Below are positions 45,374-52,508 of a stretch of 52,508 nt of DNA, piece by piece (positions within the stretch are counted from its first letter, which is position 1; the number at the start of each line of letters is the position of its first letter). The position numbers and the translations under genes were made by a program. The notes below the pieces were generated by a model. It worked only from the letters and a program-made list of their open reading frames with translations. It had not been told where the DNA came from and made no database searches. The DNA comes from Planctomycetota bacterium (GTDB lineage Bacteria; Planctomycetota; UBA11346), in the NCBI GenBank assembly GCA_013696105.1, contig JACCZE010000098.1, positions 1 through 52,508 on the forward strand, given 5' to 3'.

Positions 45374-46878
45374 CACCTCCGCCCCACTCCCGCAGCCAGC
45401 AACGCTCCCGCGCCGAGGCCGACCAGATGCGCCGTCCCACTCACCTGCGGGTGCGTGAGATCGAAGGCGATCTGCAGGATGACCATCACCACCACCACCT
45501 CGACCTGGCGACGAGATCCCACGCCGGCGCGCCAATCGCGCAGCGCGAGGATGCCGAGCGCGCCGACCAGTCCCATGACCGAGCCCGATGCGCCGACCAG
45601 CAGCTCGAGCCGCCCCGGCTCGGCCAGGTAGAGGACGTAGGCCATCCAGGTACCCGCGAGTCCGCATGCGCCATAGAGCGCCGCATACCGGGCCCGACCG
45701 AGCCGCGGTTCGATTCCTCGGCCGAGCAGGTACAGACCGAGCATATTCATCAGCAGGTGGAGGCTGTTCGCGTGCAGGAACAGGCATGAACCGAGGCGCC
45801 ACCACTCTCCGCGATTGACCGCCGACGGTTCGAACACGCCCAGCGTGAACAGCATCTGCGCACGCTCGTGGTCCCACCCCATGGTGATCAGGAACACGAT
45901 CAGGTTGGTGGCGATCAGGCCCAGGGTCACCCACGGGCGACCATGCACCGGAGGCATGGCGGCGACGACACGCTCCATGCGGCCCGCGAGCTCGTGCAAT
46001 GGTCCCTCGGTCGCTGCGACCGACAGATGCGCGAGGCGGTTGACGATGGCTGCGCGGATCGCCGGACCGGCCTCTGCATCGAGCGCGGCGAGTTCCGCTC
46101 GTGCGCCATCGGCGTCGCCGGCGGCCCAGCTCGCGGTGGCGAGCCAGAACGCCGCACGATCCGCGTGCGCGGTCGACGGATGCCGCAGCATCAGCTTCGC
46201 CAGCGCCGCGCGACGCCCACCGAAGGCGAGCACGCTGACCCACACCAGATGGCGGACGCGCGGATGGGCCAGGGCTCCGCTCGCCTCGAGGACGCCATAC
46301 TCGCGGACGAGGTCGTCTGGGCGCCCCATCTCGCCCAAGGCGCGGATGCGGTACATGGACAGCACCGGCTCGGCGATCCGATCGCCAGCGTCCACCGCAT
46401 CGACGAAGGACAGCAGCTCCTCCCACCGCTGGGTCAGGTGCAGCCGCCAGACCTCGGTCGCGCGATTGCCCGCGGTCGGGGCGTTGGGAGCGGCGCGCAG
46501 CAGTCGCTCGGCCCCAGTGAGGTCTCCGACCTCGGCGCGCGCGGTCGCCAGGCCCATGCCGGTGAACAGGCGCATCGCGGCGGTCGGGCGCACCAGCCGC
46601 AGGAGGATGGCGACGAGCCGGACGGTCCTCCAGCGGCGGCGATCGATCGCGCTCTGGAAGGCCGCAGCGAGCACTCCCGGCAGCAGGATCACCACGCCGT
46701 AGAGCGCGAAGGCGACATACCCGGCGACGCCCGGCGCGATCAGGTAGCACGTCGCCGAGGCGATGGCGATCCCGACCGCCATCGCGATCAGCTCGCTGCC
46801 CTGCGAGCGCGATGCCTGCAACGCCGTCAGGATCAGCGAGATCCCCGCGACCCACAGCAGGACCTCGTTCGCGTCCAT
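45373..46878 (-). CDS. Rhomboid family intramembrane serine protease with long N-terminal region
   Basis: WWRLGSCLFLHANSLHLLMNMLGLYLLG, LLVGASGSVMGLVGALG (Ser), VSGTAHLVGLGAG (His). Confidence 0.88.
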   Translation of the reverse strand: MDANEVLLWVAGISLILTALQASRSQGSELIAMAVGIAIASATCYLIAPGVAGYVAFALYGVVILLPGVLAAAFQSAIDRRRWRTVRLVAILLRLVRPTAAMRLFTGMGLATARAEVGDLTGAERLLRAAPNAPTAGNRATEVWRLHLTQRWEELLSFVDAVDAGDRIAEPVLSMYRIRALGEMGRPDDLVREYGVLEASGALAHPRVRHLVWVSVLAFGGRRAALAKLMLRHPSTAHADRAAFWLATASWAAGDADGARAELAALDAEAGPAIRAAIVNRLAHLSVAATEGPLHELAGRMERVVAAMPPVHGRPWVTLGLIATNLIVFLITMGWDHERAQMLFTLGVFEPSAVNRGEWWRLGSCLFLHANSLHLLMNMLGLYLLGRGIEPRLGRARYAALYGACGLAGTWMAYVLYLAEPGRLELLVGASGSVMGLVGALGILALRDWRAGVGSRRQVEVVVVMVILQIAFDLTHPQVSGTAHLVGLGAGALLAAGVGRR

Positions 46879-46916
46879 GCCCTGGTCAACCGGCGGGTCG
46901 TGCGGACGGCATCATC

Positions 46917-47936
46917 CTAGCCCGCGGCCGCGAGCTTCCCGAGCATCGCGACCTCGGCGCACTGCACGGCGTTCAGCGCCGCGCCCTTGAGCAGCTGGTC
47001 GCCCACCACCCAGATGTCCAGGGTGTTGTCCTGGCTGAGGTCCTTGCGGATGCGCCCGACGTACACGTCGTCCTTGCCGGCCACGTCGGTGGGCATGGGC
47101 CAGCGGTTCTTGGCGCGATCCTCGAGCACAGTGACGCCGGGAGCCGAGCGCAGGATCTCGTACGCGCGCTCGACGCTCATCGGCTTGGTGAATTCCACGT
47201 TCAACGCCTCGGCGTGGGTGCGCAGCACCGGGACGCGCACGCAGGTGCCGGTGATGCGGATCGTATCATCGGCAAGGATCTTGCGTGACTCCTTCAGCAG
47301 TTTGATCTCTTCTTCGCAATACCCGTTATCGGTCATCGGCGAATTGTGCGGGAAGAGGTTGAATGCGTACGGATGCGGCAGGACCTTGGGCGTGAACTCC
47401 TTCCCTTCGAGGTAGGCCTTGGTGCCGTCCTTGAGCTCCTCCATCGCCGCGTGCCCGGCCCCTGAGGCGGCCTGGTAGGTCGCCGCGACCAGACGCCTGA
47501 TCGGCACCACGCGATGCAGCGGCGCGAGCGCCATCAGCGCGATGATGGTGGTGCAGTTGGGATTGGCGATCACGCCCTTGTGGGCGCGCGCGGCATCGGG
47601 GTTGATCTCGGGCACCACCAGGGGGACGCCGTCCTCCATGCGGAAGGCCGAGCTGTTGTCGACCATCAGGCAGCCAGCCTTCACGCACGACGCGCGGTAC
47701 TCGCGCGAGATCTTCGCCCCGGCGCTGAACAAGGCGAGGTGGCAGCCGGCGAAGCTGTCGTGGTTCAACTCGGTGACGGTGATGTCCTTCCCCTTGAAGG
47801 CGAGCTTGGTGCCGGCGCTGCGCTTGGACGCCAGCAGCACGAGCTTGTCGACGGGGAAATTGCGGCGTTCGAGCACGCGCATGAACTCGACGCCCACGGC
47901 GCCGGTCGCGCCGACGATGGCAACGGTGTAACCCAT
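46917..47936 (-). CDS. asd: Aspartate-semialdehyde dehydrogenase
   Basis: YTVAIVGATGAVGVEFMRVLERRNFP, VIANPNCTTI, AATYQAASGAG. Confidence 0.94.
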   Translation of the reverse strand: MGYTVAIVGATGAVGVEFMRVLERRNFPVDKLVLLASKRSAGTKLAFKGKDITVTELNHDSFAGCHLALFSAGAKISREYRASCVKAGCLMVDNSSAFRMEDGVPLVVPEINPDAARAHKGVIANPNCTTIIALMALAPLHRVVPIRRLVAATYQAASGAGHAAMEELKDGTKAYLEGKEFTPKVLPHPYAFNLFPHNSPMTDNGYCEEEIKLLKESRKILADDTIRITGTCVRVPVLRTHAEALNVEFTKPMSVERAYEILRSAPGVTVLEDRAKNRWPMPTDVAGKDDVYVGRIRKDLSQDNTLDIWVVGDQLLKGAALNAVQCAEVAMLGKLAAAG

Positions 47937-48075
47937 GTGATCCGATCCTTCAGCCGCGGGAAAACCAGGTCCGCGAGCGGCGCACATGGTGCTCGACCGG
48001 TGCACGCGGGCAAGCGCCCAAGAGCGGTCGCAGGGGGCGTTTCGACCGCTGACTGCGAGCGACGCGGCGAGAAAC

Positions 48076-49986
48076 TCAGGGCGCCGGGTCGCCGGGGAAG
48101 AACGACTCGATGGTGCCCAGGTTGTTGCCGCACAGGCCCGATCCCATCCACAGCGCCAGGACTAGGAACGACAGCGAGACCAGCACCCGGCCGGTGCTCA
48201 TCTGGTCGATCGCGCGGTCGCCGGGCCAGCGGATCAGTCCGAGCAGGTAGATGGCGATGACCAGCGCGCAGGCTGACCAGCTGGCGAGGGTGAACGAGCG
48301 GCCGATGATCCCCCAGCCCCAGGCGTAATCGCAGATGGCCAGGAACTTCAGCGCCGCCGCCAGCTCGACCAGACCCCCCACCACCTTGAACTCGTTCATC
48401 CAGGCGCCGGCGCGCGGCAGGCGCTGCAGCACCGACGGGCTCATGGCCAGGACGAAGAACGGGATGGCGATGGTGCCGCCGTACACCGCCATGCCTTCGA
48501 CCGCGCGGATCCACTTGCCGGAGGCGACCGCCTCGGCGAGCACGGTGCCGGCGAAGGGCGCAGCACAGCTGAACGCGGTGATCGCGAAGGTCAGGCCCAT
48601 GACCAGCGCACCGACGTAGCCCGCCTTGCCGCCGCCGACCTTGGATTCGATATTCCCCGGGAGCCGCAGCAGGAAGGCGCCGAGTAGGCTGAGCCCGAGC
48701 ACGACGAACAGCAGCGCGATCACCAGGTTCGTGATCGGATGCCCCGCGATGGTCGACAGCGACTGCCCGAAGATGCCGGTGATCAGCACGCCCAGGCCGA
48801 CGAAGCACAGGACGATGCCGGCGGCATAGAACGCGGCCAAGGGCAGCACGCTCCTGCCGGTAGCCGCCTGCTTGGCGAAGAAGTTCAGTGAGAAGGGGAT
48901 CATCGGATAGGTGCAGGGCATGAGCAGGGTGATCAGGCCCCCGAACACCGCGAGCAGCCAGAATCCGGCGCCGCCGCCGGTGCCCGCATCGGAACCCGTG
49001 CCACCGGCGAGGAACTCGTGGAAGCGCGCGAGCGTCGCGGTGTCGTCGGGCGAGAACACCTCGCTCCAGCGCATCTCGGGCGCGCCGGCTTCGATGCGCA
49101 CGTAGAGCGGACGGTTCTGCGACTGGAAACGCTCCTGCTGCCAGTTCGCGAGGTCGTCGTGCGGCGGATCGGTGTCGATGGCGATCGGCGCGACCGATGC
49201 GAAGGCCTTCACCACCGACGGCACGCGGAACACCGTCTTCTCCATCTTCTGGCAGTTCACGCACGAGGGTCCGGTGAAGTCCAGCAGAGCGGCCTTGCCC
49301 GCGGCATGCGCCTCTGCGATCGCCGCCCCGGCCTCGGCGACGGTCTTCGGTCGCACCCAACGGATGGATCCGCGATCCGTCTCGCCGCGCGCGAGCTCCT
49401 CGCGCACGATGGCGCGGATCGATGCCAGATCCGCACGCTCCGGAGCGACCACGGCGGCGGTCGCCGACGCGGTCGTCGACGCCGGCGGCGCCGCTCCGGC
49501 CACGACCGGCAGGACGATGGACAACCGCTCCGAGATCACCGGGATGCGGCAATTGGTCTTGGTGCAGGCCATGTAGCTGACCAGCACCGCAGTAGTCACC
49601 GACCCGGCCCGGTCGGCGGTCGGCAAGGTGATCGGCAGGCGCACGGTCACGGGACCTTCGGGATAGACCGGCAGACCGGCCAGCTGGTGCGATGTCCGGT
49701 CGGCGGTGAGCGGACCACGGGCGGCGGCGGGGCTGCCGGGGGCGAGTGCGAGCCGGGTCGCCACGCCGCCATCGGCGTCGTCGGATAGCGCGATGTCGTA
49801 GATGTGCAGGTCACGGGCGTCGGGCGTGAACACGCCGACCAGGGTGGCATCGCTTCCCGCGCCGCGCTCGAGAGAGATCTCCACGTGGACGTTGTTCTTG
49901 GTCGCCTCGACCAGCGGCTCGGCGGCCTGGGCGGCCGGCAGCCAGATGATCGACGATAGCAGGACCAGCGACAGCAGCGTGCGCAT
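48076..49986 (-). CDS. DsbD-like thiol:disulfide interchange protein with thioredoxin-like domain N-terminal to the TM domain
   Basis: GPSCVNCQKMEKTVF precedes LMPCTYPMIPFSLNFF and TAFSCAAPFAGTV. Confidence 0.82.
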   Translation of the reverse strand: MRTLLSLVLLSSIIWLPAAQAAEPLVEATKNNVHVEISLERGAGSDATLVGVFTPDARDLHIYDIALSDDADGGVATRLALAPGSPAAARGPLTADRTSHQLAGLPVYPEGPVTVRLPITLPTADRAGSVTTAVLVSYMACTKTNCRIPVISERLSIVLPVVAGAAPPASTTASATAAVVAPERADLASIRAIVREELARGETDRGSIRWVRPKTVAEAGAAIAEAHAAGKAALLDFTGPSCVNCQKMEKTVFRVPSVVKAFASVAPIAIDTDPPHDDLANWQQERFQSQNRPLYVRIEAGAPEMRWSEVFSPDDTATLARFHEFLAGGTGSDAGTGGGAGFWLLAVFGGLITLLMPCTYPMIPFSLNFFAKQAATGRSVLPLAAFYAAGIVLCFVGLGVLITGIFGQSLSTIAGHPITNLVIALLFVVLGLSLLGAFLLRLPGNIESKVGGGKAGYVGALVMGLTFAITAFSCAAPFAGTVLAEAVASGKWIRAVEGMAVYGGTIAIPFFVLAMSPSVLQRLPRAGAWMNEFKVVGGLVELAAALKFLAICDYAWGWGIIGRSFTLASWSACALVIAIYLLGLIRWPGDRAIDQMSTGRVLVSLSFLVLALWMGSGLCGNNLGTIESFFPGDPAP

Positions 49987-50115
49987 AGGCTCTCCGACCC
50001 GATCGTTCACCGTCCGGTACGGGCACAAGATGCGAACGGATGCACCGGGCCCAGGGTATCCGGGGTTGCCGCTCCTGGGCGTGGGTCTAGCATGCGCCTC
50101 CCCCACGGAATCGCC

Positions 50116-51891
50116 ATGAAACGCACCCATACCTGCGGCCAACTGCGCGCCGCGCACATCGACAAGACGGTCACGCTCTGCGGCTGGGTGCAGAACTACC
50201 GCGACCACGGCGGCATCATCTTCCTCGACCTGCGCGACCGCGACGGCATCACCCAGCTGACCTTCGACCCGGATCTCTGCGGCAAGCCGGCGCACGAAGC
50301 CGCGAGCCGCGCGCGTTCGGAATGGGTGCTGCAGGTCAGCGGCACGGTCAAGAGCCGGGGCGATCGCAAGAACCCCAACCTCGACACCGGCGAGATCGAG
50401 GTCTTCGCGCAGGAGATCACCGTCCTCAACAAGGCCGAGACCCCGCCGTTCGAGATCGACGCGCACGCCCAGGTCGGCGAGGAAGTGCGCCTGAAGTACC
50501 GCTTCATCGATCTGCGTCGTCCGCAGATGCAGAAGAACCTGATCACCCGCCACCGCGCGGTGAAGCTGGTGCGCGACTACTTCGACGCCCACCGCTTCCT
50601 CGAGATCGAGACCCCGATCCTCTGCAAGTCCACCCCGGGCGGCGCGCGCAACTACCTGGTCCCCTCGCGCGTGCATCCCGGTTCGTTCTACGCGCTCGCC
50701 GAGAGCCCGCAGCTGTTCAAGCAGCTGCTGATGGTCGGGGGATACGACCGCTACATGCAGGTCGCGCGCTGCTTCCGCGACGAGGACCTGCGCGTCGACC
50801 GCCAGCCGGAATTCACGCAGATCGACATCGAGATGAGCTTCATCGACATGGACGACATCATGGCCATCGGCGAAGGCATGGTCTCGAAGCTGTGGAAGGA
50901 GCTGCTCGGCGTCGAGCTGCCGATGCCGAGCAGGCGCATGACCTGGACCGAGGCGATGCTGACCTACGGGTCCGACAAGCCCGACCTGCGTTTCGCCCTG
51001 CCGATCGTCGACCTCACCGACTGGGCGCCGTCGAGCGGCTTCACCGTCTTCCAGAACGCGGTCGCGGCCGGCGGCGTGGTGCGGGCGCTCAACGCCAAGA
51101 AGGCCTTCGAGACGCTGTCGCGCCGCACTCTCGACCAGCTGACCGAGTTCGTGAAGGGTCACGGAGCCAAGGGCCTGGCCTGGATCAAGGTCCAGAACGG
51201 CGAATGGCAGGGTCCCGCGGCCAAGAACATCACCGAGGCCGCGCGTGCGGAGCTCGCCAAGCGCCTGGACGTGGGCGACGGCGACGTGCTGTTCTTCGGA
51301 GCCGACACCGTGAAGACCGTGTGCGCGGCGCTCGGCGCCCTGCGCGTCGAGCTCGGCGTCAACAAGCTCGGGCTGGCCAAGCCCGGGGATTGGCAGTTCC
51401 TGTGGGTGCACAGCGCGCCGTTGTTCGAGTGGTCGGACGAGGCCAAGGCCTTCGTCGCAGTCCACCATCCGTTCACCGCCCCGTACGACGAGGACGTCGA
51501 CCGCATCTCGACCGACCGCGCGAACGCGCGTTCGAAGTCGTACGATATGGTGCTCAACGGCATCGAGATCGGCGGCGGCTCCATCCGAATCCACGACAGC
51601 CCGACCCAAGGCAAGGTCTTCGCCGCGCTGGGGATCAGCGAAGAGGACGCGCAGCAGAAGTTCGGCTTCCTGCTGCACGCGCTCTCCTTCGGCGCGCCTC
51701 CGCACGGCGGCATGGCCTTCGGCCTCGACCGGCTGATGATGCTCATGGCCGGCGCCGAATCGATCCGCGAGATCGTCGCCTTCCCCAAGACCCAGAAGGC
51801 GCGCGACGAGATGGTCGACGCCCCGAACGCGGTCACAGAGCGGCAGCTGAAAGAGCTGCACATCGTGACCTCGGCGGCGGCGAAGGCGTAG
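50116..51891 (+). CDS. aspS: Aspartyl-tRNA synthetase, bacterial type
   Basis: VTLCGWVQNYRDHGGIIFLDLRDRDGITQ, RFIDLRRPQMQKNL, FRDEDLRVDRQPEFTQIDIEMSF, GMAFGLDRLMMLM. Confidence 0.96.
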   Translation: MKRTHTCGQLRAAHIDKTVTLCGWVQNYRDHGGIIFLDLRDRDGITQLTFDPDLCGKPAHEAASRARSEWVLQVSGTVKSRGDRKNPNLDTGEIEVFAQEITVLNKAETPPFEIDAHAQVGEEVRLKYRFIDLRRPQMQKNLITRHRAVKLVRDYFDAHRFLEIETPILCKSTPGGARNYLVPSRVHPGSFYALAESPQLFKQLLMVGGYDRYMQVARCFRDEDLRVDRQPEFTQIDIEMSFIDMDDIMAIGEGMVSKLWKELLGVELPMPSRRMTWTEAMLTYGSDKPDLRFALPIVDLTDWAPSSGFTVFQNAVAAGGVVRALNAKKAFETLSRRTLDQLTEFVKGHGAKGLAWIKVQNGEWQGPAAKNITEAARAELAKRLDVGDGDVLFFGADTVKTVCAALGALRVELGVNKLGLAKPGDWQFLWVHSAPLFEWSDEAKAFVAVHHPFTAPYDEDVDRISTDRANARSKSYDMVLNGIEIGGGSIRIHDSPTQGKVFAALGISEEDAQQKFGFLLHALSFGAPPHGGMAFGLDRLMMLMAGAESIREIVAFPKTQKARDEMVDAPNAVTERQLKELHIVTSAAAKA

Positions 51892-51900
51892 GAAGACACC

Positions 51901-52110
51901 GTCCTCAGTGCTCCGTCCTCCGTCCTCTGTCGACAGCATGACAGCCGCCTACCTCCGGCTGTCGACGGAGAACCGAGGACGGAGCACGGAGCACAGAGAC
52001 GTGAAGAAAAACGTTCTTCGTTCTCAGTCCTCGTCCTCCGTCGACAGCATGACCGCCGCGTGTCTCCGGCTGTCGACGGAGCACCGAGGACGAAGCACGT
52101 AGCACGTTTT
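51901..52110. repeat. Heptad-phased intergenic element, locus E: two consecutive hairpins
   Basis: Cores gtcgacagc-(20 nt)-gctgtcgac at 51929-51966 and 52041-52078, each flanked by GTSCTCC-type heptads; T6 follows at 52107. Confidence 0.92.
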
Positions 52111-52124
52111 TTCGAAAGGATCCC

Positions 52125-52508
52125 ATGCCCGACATCGAGCTTCCTGGCGCGTTCTACCTCGGGCGCGTGCGCGACGTCGCCTCCGGAGCCACCTCCGCCG
52201 AGCCGGTGCTCCTGGATGCGCGCGATCTGACCACGCATGCGGTGTGCATCGGCATGACCGGCAGCGGCAAGACCGGGCTATGCCTGGGGCTGATCGAGGA
52301 GGCGACGATCGACGGTGTGCCGGTGATCGCCATCGATCCCAAGGGCGACATCGCCAACCTCGCGCTCGCCTTTCCCGGGCTCACGGCTGGCGAATTCCGC
52401 CCGTGGATCGACGAGGACGAAGCCAGGCGCAAGAGCCTGACGCCCGATGCGCATGCGGCCGCGGTCGCCCAACGCTGGAGCGCGGGCATCGCGTCCTGGG
52501 GCCAGGAC
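52125..52508 (+). CDS. HerA-like/DUF853-type ATP-binding protein, truncated by window end
   Basis: MPDIELPGAFYLGRV...AVCIGMTGSGKTGLCLGLIEEA (Walker A), VIAIDPKGDIANLALAFPGL; AAAGGA upstream. Confidence 0.75.
   Translation, partial: MPDIELPGAFYLGRVRDVASGATSAEPVLLDARDLTTHAVCIGMTGSGKTGLCLGLIEEATIDGVPVIAIDPKGDIANLALAFPGLTAGEFRPWIDEDEARRKSLTPDAHAAAVAQRWSAGIASWGQD

Noticed and set aside
48076-51939. 1287-aa minus-strand ORF covering the dsbD-like gene and all of aspS in antisense
   Set aside because: The DsbD-like signal peptide at 49986 is a natural start; the extension is a high-GC antisense open frame over aspS with no recognisable domain.
4054-52110. Interpreting the heptad elements as CRISPR arrays
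   Set aside because: No unique spacers of uniform length, no Cas genes; repeats are 7 bp and degenerate.
4054-52110. Interpreting the heptad elements as classical MITEs
   Set aside because: No transposase or REP-type tyrosine transposase gene in the window and no target duplications that I could define; left open pending a genome-wide scan.

Overview
High-GC bacterial chromosomal window (the FHA-Ser/Thr kinase, long-form IspG and STN-like secreted proteins suggest a Planctomycetota-like origin; this is inference only). Coding density is high and I saw no rRNA, tRNA, CRISPR array or transposase. Recognisable content: GH2 glycosidase, manC, DUF58 protein, a polyamine cluster (speE - type III PLP decarboxylase - speE2), a TPR/beta-barrel protein next to a truncated lemA, AraC regulator, HD hydrolase, serA, COQ7-like protein, a dehydroquinate-synthase-like (EboD-like) protein, FHA-STPK, thrC, a coupled STN/TonB-like/M50-like module, ispG, UbiA-family transferase, a surface-polysaccharide island (methyltransferase, five glycosyltransferases, Wzm/Wzt-type ABC exporter) with locally lower GC, PLD-like protein, pgi, an Omp85-like barrel, an AmaP-like protein, purM, an EboF-like phosphodiesterase, rhomboid, asd, a domain-permuted DsbD, aspS and the start of a HerA-like ATPase. 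The most unusual signal is a dispersed family of non-coding intergenic elements at five loci. Each is built of 7-bp-phased degenerate units (GTSCTCC / GTGCTAC / GTCCGAC), and the full copies form long imperfect hairpins around a GTCGACAGC...GCTGTCGAC core. Every copy lies directly after a stop codon. Other notable points: an M50 site-2-protease-like protein whose HExxH reads HAFAH, a 15-bp perfect hairpin adjoining a second hairpin after the GH2 gene, an N-terminally truncated lemA, and 11-bp direct repeats in front of an araC gene. No computation was run; all calls come from reading the sequence and the ORF track.
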